From: Hyphomicrobiales bacterium
GTDB taxonomy: Bacteria; Pseudomonadota; Alphaproteobacteria; Rhizobiales; Beijerinckiaceae
Assembly (NCBI GenBank): GCA_016716745.1
Contig: JADJVD010000001.1
Span: forward strand, 186,001-250,000
Direction: 5' to 3'
DNA: 64,000 bases
A program made the position numbers and the translations under genes. Below the pieces are notes generated by a model that was given only the letters and a program-made list of their open reading frames with translations, searched no databases and was not told the origin of the DNA. Shown here one piece after another: positions 42,835 through 52,318 of the stretch (position 1 is the stretch's first letter; each line of letters starts with the position of its first letter).

Positions 42835-45095
42835 CGGATAACGTAAATCGGGCTCGACCAGGCGACGTGGCCGTCCTCGGTGCGCACGCGCGCCCAGACC
42901 GGCGTGTCGCGGTCCTCGTAGAGCCGGACGCGGCGCGACACCGTCATTTCGGTCGTCTCCAGACGGTCGGGCAGGCGTTGCGCCGATATGGCGCGCTCCA
43001 GCCCTCCGGCGTCGAGACGGCGCGGCTCGAGGCCGAGGTCGCCCAACTCGATCGTTCCTTCCACCAGGTTGGCGGCGATGCGGACCGTCCCCTCGAGCCG
43101 GTCCAGCGCCACGTCGAAGCCGCAGAAATTGCCGGTGGTGACCGCTTCGAAGCGAATCGAGTCCGGGCTCTCGCGACGCAGCGGCCGCTCGGGGTTCCAC
43201 CAGTTGATCGGCGAAATGCTTTTGGCGACGGCGTCCGAGAACGTCGCCGTTCCCTTCCACAAGGTCTGCCGCCCGCGCCCGCGATACTGCGCCCCGTGGC
43301 AGAGGATGCGCAGTCGATCGCCGAGCGCGTCGCGGTCATAGCCGCGGAACGTCGCGACGATCTCGCTGGCGGTGAACACCTCGATCGACAGGATCGGCGA
43401 ACCGGCGGAGACGGCGACGCCGACCGTCGCCGATTTGGCCGCGCTGCGGACGATCTCGCCCATCTCCGCCCGGGCGCGGACGCACCGAGGCCCCGCGCCC
43501 GCGGCGGGATCGACGTGGAAGATTTCGGCCGGCTCGTCGAAGGCGATCCGGACATCCAGATGCAACCGCGAGCCGGTGGTTCCGTAGTGGCTGCGCCGGC
43601 GGATCGCCTCGAACAGGCTGGCCCTGTCGAGCGCGGCGGCGCGATAGCAGGTGAGGCCGCCGAGCGCGCCGAAGCTCGCCGCGCCGGGGTAGCTCGCGCC
43701 CGGCCGCCCCTTGTGCACGTCGCTGTTGCAGACGACGCCGACGCGATGGCCGAGGCGGAAGCTGTCATGCAGCATCCATTCGAATGTGCCCCAGTCGGAA
43801 TGCAGCTCGACGGCGGTCCGAAGCCTCGGGTCGTGCGCGAGGGCGAGGTTCGCGGGACGCCCGCCGACATGGGCGAACAGCACGCAGTCCTCGCGTGCGA
43901 GCGCGGCGTAGAGCGCGGCGAGATCATGCGCGTCCGTCGAAAGGTCGCGCCTGTCCTCGATCATCGCGTGCGAGGATCGGACGATCGGCCTGCCCTCGTC
44001 GCGGAAATAGACGTTGTGATCGCCGCCGACGGCCGTGTTGGCGGACCACTCGTAGCCGGGAAAGGTCACGAACCGGCCCTCGTCGTTGAACGCGCGCGTC
44101 GTGGCGTTGATCGTGTCCCAGAACGCGTCCTTGACCTGAAAGTCGTTGGCCTGATGGGCGCAGGCGTCGACGAACGCGATGTCGCGCGCGAAGGCGAAAT
44201 ACGCCTCGATGGAGTTGATGCCGACCGTCTCGCCGCTCTGGCCGTGCAAGTCCGCCCAAAAGGTTTGTTCGCCATCGCCGATCAGCAGCGGCGGGCCTTC
44301 GGCGAGCTTTGCGCCGGCGCCGTCGTGCAGGCTGAATCGGTAGGTTCCCGGCGCATCGAGCCGTCGCTCGATCTTGTGGGATCGGGCGCCCGGCGCCCAG
44401 TCGAACTCCACCGGCGAGAGCGGGACCGGCCCCGACGCCCGCAGGACCAGCGGCACTTCGACGCTATCCGACGCATTGCCCCACAGGTCTTCGCCGACGA
44501 CGCCGACGACAATCGTCGCCCCTGCCCGGCGGGCGGTCGGATTGATCACCTTCCAGCGCACGGGCGGCGCCGCAACGACGGGAATGGCGATCCGATCCTC
44601 GAGCGGCGCGAAGAATCCGGTGGCGCAGGGATCGACCGAAACGCGCAGCTCGAAGGCGCTCTCGCAGAAGGTCTGCATGAGAAATCCCGGCGAGCCCTGC
44701 GAGCGGTCGCCGAACGTCACATCAATCTCGTCCCCCGGCTTCAGCGCGCCGCCCACGACCTCGAAGCGGACGGCCTTGTCCCACGGCCTGAAGCCGTGCC
44801 TTTCGCAGTGGACGGCGATGCGCGCACCGGTCGAGCTTCTCGCGCTGACGTAGTTCGCCGCGCCGGGGTCGCTCGATTGGAGCGCCCCGCCGTCGTGCGT
44901 GAAGCGCAGCGAGATCCGGAAACCGCCGGTGTCGTCGAAGCCGAAGCGCCCGACCGTGAGCTTCAGGCGCAGCTCCTGCCAGCTGCGAACCTCGCAAGGC
45001 GCGCTGTCGGCGATCGTCACGCGCGCATAGTCGGATGTGGCGCGTCCGGGCTGCACCGGCGGCCAGACGTCGCCCATCAGTTCGTCGGAAATCAT
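42831..45095 (-). CDS. DUF3604 / PHP-like metal-dependent hydrolase-type protein
   Basis: This 754-aa cytosolic protein has an N-terminal beta-rich region (about 1-230), then a PHP-like metal-binding core: TFWADLHGQSGETVGINS (about 250), FVTFPGYEWSAN, LFAHVGGRPAN, ELHSDWGTFEW and VVCNSDVHKGRPG, all with metal-type His/Asp. This matches DUF3604-like proteins. A beta-rich C-terminal part follows. It has no signal peptide. Neighbours are a ureidoglycolate-lyase-like gene and an ABC importer, but they are divergent, so a shared pathway is only possible. Confidence 0.72.
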   Translation of the reverse strand: MISDELMGDVWPPVQPGRATSDYARVTIADSAPCEVRSWQELRLKLTVGRFGFDDTGGFRISLRFTHDGGALQSSDPGAANYVSARSSTGARIAVHCERHGFRPWDKAVRFEVVGGALKPGDEIDVTFGDRSQGSPGFLMQTFCESAFELRVSVDPCATGFFAPLEDRIAIPVVAAPPVRWKVINPTARRAGATIVVGVVGEDLWGNASDSVEVPLVLRASGPVPLSPVEFDWAPGARSHKIERRLDAPGTYRFSLHDGAGAKLAEGPPLLIGDGEQTFWADLHGQSGETVGINSIEAYFAFARDIAFVDACAHQANDFQVKDAFWDTINATTRAFNDEGRFVTFPGYEWSANTAVGGDHNVYFRDEGRPIVRSSHAMIEDRRDLSTDAHDLAALYAALAREDCVLFAHVGGRPANLALAHDPRLRTAVELHSDWGTFEWMLHDSFRLGHRVGVVCNSDVHKGRPGASYPGAASFGALGGLTCYRAAALDRASLFEAIRRRSHYGTTGSRLHLDVRIAFDEPAEIFHVDPAAGAGPRCVRARAEMGEIVRSAAKSATVGVAVSAGSPILSIEVFTASEIVATFRGYDRDALGDRLRILCHGAQYRGRGRQTLWKGTATFSDAVAKSISPINWWNPERPLRRESPDSIRFEAVTTGNFCGFDVALDRLEGTVRIAANLVEGTIELGDLGLEPRRLDAGGLERAISAQRLPDRLETTEMTVSRRVRLYEDRDTPVWARVRTEDGHVAWSSPIYVIR

Positions 45096-45303
45096 GTCGG
45101 CGCTCCCCCGGTTTCGCGGCGACCCTGCTTCGTTCCCCGGCATGCAAGCACAGTTTCGGCGACGGCGCGCATCGGTTTGTCGCGACCCTCCTTCGACGCG
45201 CGGCTCGCCGACGGGCCCGCACGGCTGGACAGTGTCCCCGCCCGCCCCTATCAGGCGGCGTCGGGCGGTTGCCGCCCTTTCCCGGCTCACGGAAGGCGCG
45301 CTC

Positions 45304-45777
45304 ATGTCCATCACGGTCGAACCGATTTCGGCGGAGGCGTTCGCGCCGTTCGGCAGCGTGATCGCGCATGCGGCCGGCGCGATCATCGCCGACGCGTCGG
45401 GCGCCTTCGCGGGCGCGGAGCCCGGCATGGCGCCGACGCTCGAATGGATGCGCCTGACCTTCCGCGTCGAGCTGCCGCTCGGCGTCGACACGCTGGAGCA
45501 GCACCCCTTCTCCGACCAGACCTTCCTGCCGCAGAGCGATTCGCCGCTGCTCGTCTTCGTCTGCCCGTCCCGGCCCGACGGTTCGCCGGATGCGGCGGGC
45601 GCCCGCGCCTTCCACCTGCCGGCGACGATGGGCGTGACCTTCCGTCGCGGCGTCTGGCATCGCAGCCTCGCCCCGCTCGCCGCCCCCTCCGTCTTCGCGA
45701 TGGCGATGGCGCGCACCGGCCGGGGCGACGATTCGCTGGTCGCCAAACTCGACCCGCCGGTCGTCGTCGCGGGTTGA
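45304..45777 (+). CDS. Ureidoglycolate lyase family protein
   Basis: This 157-aa cupin-fold protein shows FAPFGSVI at the N-terminus, LEQHPFSDQTFLPQSDSPLLVFV in the centre (here residues 73-95) and the ligand motif FRRGVWHRSLAPL. These follow the AllA pattern, which releases urea from ureidoglycolate in allantoin use. It is divergent from the DUF3604-type gene and convergent with an ABC importer. The specific substrate is inferred only from the family. Confidence 0.82.
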   Translation: MSITVEPISAEAFAPFGSVIAHAAGAIIADASGAFAGAEPGMAPTLEWMRLTFRVELPLGVDTLEQHPFSDQTFLPQSDSPLLVFVCPSRPDGSPDAAGARAFHLPATMGVTFRRGVWHRSLAPLAAPSVFAMAMARTGRGDDSLVAKLDPPVVVAG

Positions 45778-45790
45778 GGCGCGCGCCCCT

Positions 45791-46603
45791 CTAGCGCCAG
45801 CGCAAGAGCCGCCGCTCGGCCCAGCCGATCAGCTGGGCGACCGTCAGGCCGAGGCCCGACAGAACCAGCACGCCGGCGATCAGCCGGTCGATCTGCATCA
45901 GATTGCCGGCCGCCAGCACCAGCGCGCCGACGCCGTGCTCGGCGCCGATCATCTCGGCCGCCGTGAGCAGGATGACGCCGATCGAGGCCGAGATGCGCGC
46001 CCCCGAGAGCAGCGCCGGCGTCGCCCCCGGCAGCACGATCTTGCGGACGATGTCGCGGCCCGGCACGCCGAAGCTCTGCGCCATGCGGATCAGGCCGCGA
46101 TCCACCCCGTCCACGCCGCCGAAGGCGGCGATCGCCATCGGCGAGAACACGCCGAACGCGATGGTGGCGTATTTCGACGCCTCGCCGATGCCGAACCAGA
46201 CGATGAACAGCGGCAACAGCGCGATCTTCGGGATCGGGAACAGCGCCGAGACGAGCGGCAGCGCCGTGGCGCGGGCGAGCGTCGACAGGCCGATGGCGAG
46301 GCCCACCGCGACGCCGGCGCTCGCCCCCAGCGCCCAGCCGACGGCGAGGCGGCGCAGCGAGGCGGCGAGGTGGCGGGCGAGCTCCCCGCTCGCCGTCATC
46401 TCCCACAGCGCGCGGGCGACCTCGACCGGCGGCGGCAGGGCGATGGGGCTGACGAGGCGCAGGCCCGTCGCCGCCTGCCACAGCGCCAGCACGGCGAGGA
46501 AGGCGAGCGGCGCGGCGCCGCGCAGGCGGCCCGGCGCGAAGCCGCCGCCGCGGAAGGGCACGGGGCGCAGCGCCGCGCCGGCGCGCGTCTCCTCAGGGCG
46601 CAT
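45791..46603 (-). CDS. ABC transporter permease (SsuC/TauC type)
   Basis: This 270-aa permease has about six transmembrane segments and the coupling-loop motif AQSFGVPGRDIVRKIVLPGATPALL (residues about 160-184), typical of nitrate/sulfonate/taurine-type importers. Its ATG overlaps the ATPase gene end by 11 bp, and the substrate-binding protein is encoded upstream. The substrate is unknown; the nearby ureidoglycolate-lyase-like gene makes a nitrogen compound possible. Confidence 0.9.
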   Translation of the reverse strand: MRPEETRAGAALRPVPFRGGGFAPGRLRGAAPLAFLAVLALWQAATGLRLVSPIALPPPVEVARALWEMTASGELARHLAASLRRLAVGWALGASAGVAVGLAIGLSTLARATALPLVSALFPIPKIALLPLFIVWFGIGEASKYATIAFGVFSPMAIAAFGGVDGVDRGLIRMAQSFGVPGRDIVRKIVLPGATPALLSGARISASIGVILLTAAEMIGAEHGVGALVLAAGNLMQIDRLIAGVLVLSGLGLTVAQLIGWAERRLLRWR

Positions 46604-47362
46604 CGACCAGCTCCCGGTCAGCCAGCGCGGCCTCGGCGCGGATCAGCGACCAGATGCGGGCGGAGGCCTCGACCAGCGCCGGATCGCCCTCGCGGCGCGC
46701 CTCCAGCGGCGCGTCGATGGCGACGATCTCGCGCACCCGGCCGGGCCGACGCGACAGCACGACCACGCGGTGGCCGAGGCGGATCGCCTCGGCGACGTTG
46801 TGGGTGACGTAGGCCGCCGCAAAGCGCGTCTCGCCCCACAGGCGCAGCAGGTCGTCCATCAGCAGTTCGCGCGTCTGCGCGTCGAGCGCCGACAGCGGCT
46901 CGTCCATCAGGAAGATCGCCGGATTGACGACGAGCGCGCGGGCGATGGCGGCGCGGCTTCATGCCGCCGGAGAGCTGGCGCGGATAGGCTGGCCGCGAAG
47001 TCGTCGAGGCCGACGCGGGCGAGCGCGTCGGCGACGCGGGCGCGCCGCTCGTCCGCCGGCATCGCAAGGTGTTCGAGCGGCAGCGCGACATTGCCCGCGA
47101 CGGTGCGCCACGGCGCCAGCGCGAAATCCTGAAACACATAGGCGAGCGGCGACAGCGAGCCCGCCGGCGCCTCGCCGGCCGTCAGCACGCGGCCGGAGTC
47201 CGGCCGCTCCAGCCCGCCGAGCAGGCGCAGCAGCGTGGACTTGCCGCAGCCGGAGGGGCCGAGGATCGCGACGATCTCGCCGCGGCCGATGCGCAGGCTG
47301 ACGCCGTCGAGCACGGTCAGGGGCCCGTAGCTGCGACGCAGATCCTGCGCGACGAGCTCCAT
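46593..47362 (-). pseudogene. ABC transporter ATP-binding protein (SsuB/TauB type), frameshifted
   Basis: Walker A GPSGCGKSTLLRLLGG and Q-loop YVFQDFALAPW are in frame from ATG 47362. After GLDDFAAS the frame breaks near 46986-46992 (one extra base), the next frame reads YPRQLSGGMK, and it breaks again near 46951-46960 (net -2 or +1) before MDEPLSALDAQ (Walker B) and VTHNVAEA, ending at 46593. Corrected length is 256 aa, usual for the family. Two breaks within 40 bp flanking an intact ABC signature suggest sequence error. As written, no functional ATPase would be made. Confidence 0.85.
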
Positions 47363-47370
47363 CCCAGCGC

Positions 47371-48396
47371 TTACTTCGCGAAGGACGTGTCGACGAACTT
47401 CTTCGCCTCGACGCTCGCGTCGACCAGCTTCTCGGCCTTGTACCAGGCGATCTGCGCCTCGATGTTGGCGAGGTCGAGCTTGCCGGTCGGCTCGCAATAG
47501 GGGGCCGAGCCGATCACCTTCTTCGCCGCGTCGGGCGCCGCGTCGGAGGGATAGACGTATTTGCCGATCTCGGTCGCGGCCTTCGTCGCCGCCTCGTCGG
47601 CGACGCGCTTGCCGTCGGCCGTGCGCATCAGCGCGGCGTCGTAGTCCTTCAGGCCCTTCTGGTAGGCGCGCACGAAACGCTCAACCAGCGCGCGGTTGGA
47701 AGCGATCAGCGCGGGCGAGGTGAACAGGCCGCCGAACTGATAGTCGGCGATGTCGGACAGCGGAACGATCACCTTCGCCTCGCCGCGCGCGGCGAGCGGG
47801 CCGGCGAGGTGCGGCGGCAGGATCGCGGCGTCGACCTGCCCGGTCTTCACCGCCGCCACCATGTTGGGCAGCGATTGCAGCGGCTTCAGCGCGATCTTCG
47901 CCAGATCGAACCCCTTCGCCGCGGCGATCTGGCCGAACTGGTAGTGGAAGGTGGAGCCGACCTGCGAGATGGCGGCGCTCGCCCCCGCGAGCTTGTCGGG
48001 CGAGGTCAGGCCCTTGGCATAGGCCTCGTTGGAGACGACGAGCTGGTTGCCGACGACGCCCTTCTTCTCCGCGCCCTGCGCGGCGACGACGACGAGACCG
48101 CCCTTGGCGGCCAGATTGTAGGCGCCGGCGGTGAGCCCGGTGACGCCGAACTGCACGTCGCCCGACACCACCGCGACCGCGATCGGCTGCGCCGCCTCGA
48201 AGAACTTCAGCTCGACCTCGATTCCCTCGGCGGCGAAATAGCCGCGCTCGAGCGCCAGGAAAATCCCGCCCGAGGAGACGAAGCGCAGCGCGCCGACCGC
48301 CACCTTGTCGGCGGCGCGGGCGGGGCCGGCCGCCACCAAACCGGCGAGCGCGACGGCGAGGGCGGCGGCGGCGAGGCCGCGACGGTCGATCAGCAT
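47371..48396 (-). CDS. ABC transporter substrate-binding protein (SsuA/NMT1-like)
   Basis: This 341-aa periplasmic protein has a signal peptide (MLIDRRGLAAAALAVALAGL, cleavage near ARAADK). The mature protein follows the SsuA/NMT1 fold: GIFLALERGYFAAEGIEVEL, QFGVTGLTAG and LPNMVAAVKTGQVDAAILPP. ATG 48396 is preferred because the signal peptide begins there. It leads a minus-strand operon with the ATPase and permease genes. The ligand is unknown. Confidence 0.9.
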   Translation of the reverse strand: MLIDRRGLAAAALAVALAGLVAAGPARAADKVAVGALRFVSSGGIFLALERGYFAAEGIEVELKFFEAAQPIAVAVVSGDVQFGVTGLTAGAYNLAAKGGLVVVAAQGAEKKGVVGNQLVVSNEAYAKGLTSPDKLAGASAAISQVGSTFHYQFGQIAAAKGFDLAKIALKPLQSLPNMVAAVKTGQVDAAILPPHLAGPLAARGEAKVIVPLSDIADYQFGGLFTSPALIASNRALVERFVRAYQKGLKDYDAALMRTADGKRVADEAATKAATEIGKYVYPSDAAPDAAKKVIGSAPYCEPTGKLDLANIEAQIAWYKAEKLVDASVEAKKFVDTSFAK

Positions 48397-48551
48397 GGGC
48401 GTTCTCCCGAAATCCGCGCGGGGCGCGAGTCGGCGCGGACTGTAAACCCGACGACGCGCCGCCGGCAAAGCGCGCGGCCCGCCGCTTGCCCCGCCCCCTC
48501 GCGGGGGCCGTCCGGCGCCCCGAACCGGAACAGACCGCGGCGGAACAGGCC

Positions 48552-50300
48552 ATGAGCGCGCTCACTTTGGGACATCGCAAGCCGGGATCCGGCGAGCGGG
48601 CGGCGACGCCCGATCCGGGGCTGCGTCTCCTCGCCCTGCGGTCCCTCGACGCGCCGGCGCTGCTCGCCGGCCTGCTGGCGGGGCTCGCCCTGTTCCTCGT
48701 CGCCTCGCCGCCGCCCCTGCCCTTGCTGCGCTATGGCGGCGACTGGCTGGCGCTGCTCGACGCCGCGCATCGGCTCGACCTCGGCCAGCGCCCGCATGTC
48801 GATTTCCACTCGCCCTTCGGCCCGATTCCGCTGGCGCTCGCATGGGCCTCGACGCATCTGGCCGACGCGGCGCGCGCGTTCTGGACGATGCAGGGCCTGC
48901 AATGGTTCGCGCTGGCGCCGTTCGGGCTGGCGGCGGCCGCTGCGCAGGCCGGGACGTGGCGGCGCCTCGCCGTGCTGGTCGGCTTCTCGCTGCCGCTCTT
49001 CGTTCCGTATGTGATGGACTACGACGCCCTGCGCGAATTCAACGGCAACGGGATCTACAACCGCTTCTGCACGGCCGGCCTGTTCGTCCTCGTCGCCGGG
49101 CTCGTTGCGCAGAAGCGCGTCTCGGCGGGCTGGACGGTCTGGCTCGGCGGCCTTCTGGCGCTGCTGGCGTTCACGAAGATCACCGCCGCGCTCGCGGCCG
49201 CGCCGATCGTCGCGGCGTTCGCGCTCGCCTCGCCGGTCGCCCGGCGCCTCGCCCTGCGCGCCGCGCTCGGCGTCGCGCTTGTCGCGGCGCTGCTGCAACT
49301 GGCGAGCGGGTTGACCCTCGCCTATGCGCAGGACGTCGCCGAGATGGCGCGGCTGAACCGCGGCAAGGGCCTCTATTTCATGGCGACGCTGACGTTGCGC
49401 AGCTGGCCGGGGGCGCTCGCCGTCGCCGCGCTCGCCTTCGTCTGGCTGGCGCAACTCGATCTGCGCCGCGTGTCGGACCCATCGCCGTGGCGGGCGAGCC
49501 TGCGCCGCGCGCGGCCGGTTCTCGCGCTTCTGGCGATCTGCGCGGCGGCGATCTTCGCCGAGAGCCAGAATACCGGCGCGCTCAATCTCTACATCGTTCC
49601 GGCGCTGGCGCTCATGCCGATGCGCCGCGACCTCGGCGCGGCGCCGGCGACGCGCGCCGCGCTGGCGGCGACGGTCGCGCTCTGCCTGACGCCGATCCTC
49701 GAAAACATGGTGCGTCGCGGCTTCCACTTCGCGATGACGGACACGCGCGCGATGACGCGCGAGGCGAGCCTCGGGCCGGCGCTTCCGGGCTTGCGCGTGA
49801 CGGCCGCGACGAGCGCGCTGGCGCGCGAACTCGCCGAGGACTGGCGCGCGCGCGCCGCCGACGGCCGCTCGCAGGAGACCGCGCTGCTGGCCGCGCGCAG
49901 CAACGAGCCGGCGCATTCCCTCGCCCAGCTCAGGCTGATGGAGGAGGCGGCGCGGATCGCCCGCGCGCGCGGCCTCGTCGGCGCGGCGACGCGCACGACG
50001 ACGATCAATCTCGTCGACGTCGCGACGCGCATGGCGGGCGCGACGCCGGCGCCGGGGATGAAGCTGTGGCTCGACCCCGTGCGCACCTTCGGGCCGATGA
50101 CGCGCGAGGAGGCGCAGGCCTATCTCGCGCCTGCGGAGGCGGCGTTCCAGCCCGTTTGCGGCGTCAGCGAGGAGATGGCCGCCATCGCCGAGCGGCTGAC
50201 GCCGGGTCTCGTCGTCGACTTCGCGCCGACGCGGCTCACGGACTGCGTGACGCTTTGGCTGCGCAAGCCGGGCGCGCGGGGACGCGTTTCGGCGCTCTAG
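48552..50300 (+). CDS. Polytopic membrane protein of unknown function
   Basis: This 582-aa protein has roughly 8-10 hydrophobic segments in its first 400 residues (for example LLAGLLAGLALFLVA) and a soluble C-terminal part of about 170 residues. The first periplasmic loop contains RPHVDFHSPFGPIPLAL, recalling the Asp motif of GT-C glycosyltransferases, but I cannot support that family firmly. It is divergent from the ABC importer. Start ATG 48552; the upstream frame lacks similarity. Confidence 0.7.
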   Translation: MSALTLGHRKPGSGERAATPDPGLRLLALRSLDAPALLAGLLAGLALFLVASPPPLPLLRYGGDWLALLDAAHRLDLGQRPHVDFHSPFGPIPLALAWASTHLADAARAFWTMQGLQWFALAPFGLAAAAAQAGTWRRLAVLVGFSLPLFVPYVMDYDALREFNGNGIYNRFCTAGLFVLVAGLVAQKRVSAGWTVWLGGLLALLAFTKITAALAAAPIVAAFALASPVARRLALRAALGVALVAALLQLASGLTLAYAQDVAEMARLNRGKGLYFMATLTLRSWPGALAVAALAFVWLAQLDLRRVSDPSPWRASLRRARPVLALLAICAAAIFAESQNTGALNLYIVPALALMPMRRDLGAAPATRAALAATVALCLTPILENMVRRGFHFAMTDTRAMTREASLGPALPGLRVTAATSALARELAEDWRARAADGRSQETALLAARSNEPAHSLAQLRLMEEAARIARARGLVGAATRTTTINLVDVATRMAGATPAPGMKLWLDPVRTFGPMTREEAQAYLAPAEAAFQPVCGVSEEMAAIAERLTPGLVVDFAPTRLTDCVTLWLRKPGARGRVSAL

Positions 50301-50416
50301 CGCGGCGCCTTTCGTCAACCATGCGGAGATTCCGTCGCCACGCGAGGGGACGGCGTTAACCGGCGCAAAGCGAGGGGCGGCCGAGAGTAGCCGCTCCTCG
50401 CGCCGGACTCCCGCCC

Positions 50417-50746
50417 ATGACATCCCGCATCGCCCTCGCCCTGCTCTCGATCTTCGCCGTCGGCCTGGCCACGGAGGCGTCCGCCAAAGGTATCCGCTTC
50501 TCCTTCGGCAAGGCCGCCGCCGTGTCCGGCGCGCGAGCCGCCGTCAAGGCGACGCGCGACAAGCCGGCGGCGCCCGAGACCGCCGCGCCGGTCCTGTCGC
50601 CGCGCCTCGACGCGCCGGCCGCGGCGGCGCCGACTGCGCTTGCGACCGCCGCCCCGGCGACGCCCGAAGCGAGCCGCTCCAACTGCGCGGCGCGGCAGGG
50701 CCGGATGGTCGGCGCGACGACCGGCGGGTTCTGCGTCCTCAACTGA
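50417..50746 (+). CDS. Small exported alanine/proline-rich protein
   Basis: This 109-aa protein has a clear signal peptide (MTSRIALALLSIFAVGLATE, cleavage near ASA-KG), then a low-complexity Ala/Pro region, and ends RQGRMVGATTGGFCVLN with two cysteines in the last 20 residues. I recognise no family. It lies 116 bp after the membrane-protein gene. Confidence 0.6.
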   Translation: MTSRIALALLSIFAVGLATEASAKGIRFSFGKAAAVSGARAAVKATRDKPAAPETAAPVLSPRLDAPAAAAPTALATAAPATPEASRSNCAARQGRMVGATTGGFCVLN

Positions 50747-50802
50747 CGACGATCGCGCGGCGCGGCACGGCCCGGACAAGCGTCGAGCCGTCTCATGTCG
50801 GC

Positions 50803-51222
50803 ATGACCGACCCCGACCGCACCGATTCACTTCGCACCGATTCACTTCGCGCCGATTCACTTGGCGCCGATTCCCTTGGCGCCGATTCCTTTCGCGCCGG
50901 CGAGCGACGCGGCGCGGGCCGCCGCCGCATCCGCCTGCACGCCGCAAGGCTCTTCGACCTCAACGGCCGCTTCCTGTGCGAGGCGCGGCTCGGCGACCGC
51001 TCGGACCGGGGCGTCGGCCTGCGGTTGGCGCGCGATTGCGCCCTGCCAGCGGCGTTTCTGGTGTTCGACGAGGCGAGCCGCTGCGCCGCCGCCGCGCAAC
51101 TGATCTGGGCGCAGGGCCGCGAGGCCGGGGCCGCGCTCGGGGTCTGGCGCGGGCTCGACGAGCTGGACGCGCCGCTGCGTCTGCGCCTTGCCGGCGACTA
51201 TTACGCGCGCGAGCCGGGCTGA
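50803..51222 (+). CDS. Small PilZ-like protein with N-terminal pentapeptide repeats
   Basis: This 139-aa protein begins with five xxDSx repeats (TDSLR, TDSLR, ADSLG, ADSLG, ADSFR) encoded by a 15-bp tandem repeat. The remainder (LFDLNGRFLCEARLGDRSDR, then GVGLRLARD and FLVFDEA) resembles small PilZ-like or related beta-barrel proteins with a GVGLRL element, though the RxxxR/DxSxxG motif pair is incomplete. Function unknown. Confidence 0.55.
   Translation: MTDPDRTDSLRTDSLRADSLGADSLGADSFRAGERRGAGRRRIRLHAARLFDLNGRFLCEARLGDRSDRGVGLRLARDCALPAAFLVFDEASRCAAAAQLIWAQGREAGAALGVWRGLDELDAPLRLRLAGDYYAREPG
50821..50895 (+). repeat. Five 15-bp tandem repeats inside a coding sequence
   Basis: Units are ACCGATTCACTTCGC (twice, identical), GCCGATTCACTTGGC, GCCGATTCCCTTGGC and GCCGATTCCTTTCGC. 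The period is a multiple of three, so copy-number change keeps frame. Identity falls towards the 3' end. Confidence 0.9.
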
Positions 51223-51235
51223 CGCTTCGGCGCCC

Positions 51236-52282
51236 TCACGCCACGTCGGCGTCCGGCTCGAAGGGGGTCGGCGCGCGGGCGCCGACGAAGGCGCAGGCGT
51301 CCTCCATCGAGGCGAAGCGGCGCGCCCCGAGCAGTGTGTCGATCTCGACCGACCCGTCGGCGAATTTGCGATAGGGCCGGGCCGCGATCTCGCCGCGCTC
51401 GACGCAGGCCGGGCGCGGCCGCTCGCGCGGCGCCTCGGGCGCGTTGGCGGCCGGCGCGGGAGCGGGATGATAGGGGGGCGGCGCATCGAGGCGCTCGCGC
51501 GGGCGCGGGCGCGGGGCGTAGTCAGGCGTCGCGAATTCCGGAAACAGGTTTTCGCGGGGCGGGGCGACGGGCGGGCCCGGCGGGCGGGCGCGCGCCTCGC
51601 CCGGCGCATGGGCGCGCGGCAGGGGCGGCGGCGGGGCGGGCGGCGACGAGGCGGGCGCCGGCCGCTCGTAACGCGGGTCCGGGCGCGGGGGCCGTGCGGC
51701 GGCGTAGGCGTCCGCCTCGTCATAGGCGGGGCCGGGGGCCGGCCGGGACGCGCGCGCCTCCGCGCGGTGCCGCTCGGCGGCCAGAATTTCGTCCCGATAG
51801 GCGTCCTGACGGTAGACCTCCTGGCGATACGCCGTCTCCGGATAAGGCTCGAACGCAACACCCTCGCGCGACCGCCCAGCCGCATGGACGCGCTCGAAAT
51901 CGTCGAGCGGATCGGGCGCCGGCTGCGGCGGGGCGAGGCGCGGTTGCGGCTTCGGGGGCGGATCGGCGCGGAGCCGGGCGCCGGGCTGGGGCGGAGGCGC
52001 GGCGAGCGCGGGCTCGGCCGGAGCGTCCGGCCGGGCGGCCTGCGCGTCGGGCTTGCCGCGTGTGCGGGCGGCGATCTCGGAGAAGAACCGGTCGAGCGCG
52101 CCGAAGCCGGTCTCCGTCGCGCCGACGATGGCGACGCCGAGGCCGGTGACGATCACCCATTGCGCCAGCGTGACGATCAGCGCGCCGGAACGCTCGCCCA
52201 TATGCTCGAGCGCGAGCCCGACGATGAAGGCGGCCCAGCCGATCGAGGCTAGCGCGAGGCCGACGCATTTGCCGCAGGTCAT
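51236..52282 (-). CDS. Proline-rich membrane-anchored hypothetical protein
   Basis: This 348-aa protein has two N-terminal transmembrane helices (CVGLALASIGWAAFIVGLAL and VTLAQWVIVTGLGVAIVG). A long Pro/Ala/Arg-rich disordered cytoplasmic region follows (about 75-300), then a short C-terminal conserved-looking segment (YRKFADGSVEIDTLLGARRF). No family recognised. It lies 36 bp after the FliL-like gene on the same strand. Confidence 0.65.
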   Translation of the reverse strand: MTCGKCVGLALASIGWAAFIVGLALEHMGERSGALIVTLAQWVIVTGLGVAIVGATETGFGALDRFFSEIAARTRGKPDAQAARPDAPAEPALAAPPPQPGARLRADPPPKPQPRLAPPQPAPDPLDDFERVHAAGRSREGVAFEPYPETAYRQEVYRQDAYRDEILAAERHRAEARASRPAPGPAYDEADAYAAARPPRPDPRYERPAPASSPPAPPPPLPRAHAPGEARARPPGPPVAPPRENLFPEFATPDYAPRPRPRERLDAPPPYHPAPAPAANAPEAPRERPRPACVERGEIAARPYRKFADGSVEIDTLLGARRFASMEDACAFVGARAPTPFEPDADVA

Positions 52283-52318
52283 GCCATCCCTCCGCGCGCG
52301 CCGCCGCGCCGGCCCGCC

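Noticed and set aside
42708..45794. Plus-strand open frame of over 1000 codons opposite the DUF3604-type gene
   Set aside because: Shadow frame; the minus strand encodes a protein with clear metal-binding motifs and the plus frame has none.
50821..50895. CRISPR array
   Set aside because: Direct tandem 15-bp units without spacers, inside a coding frame.
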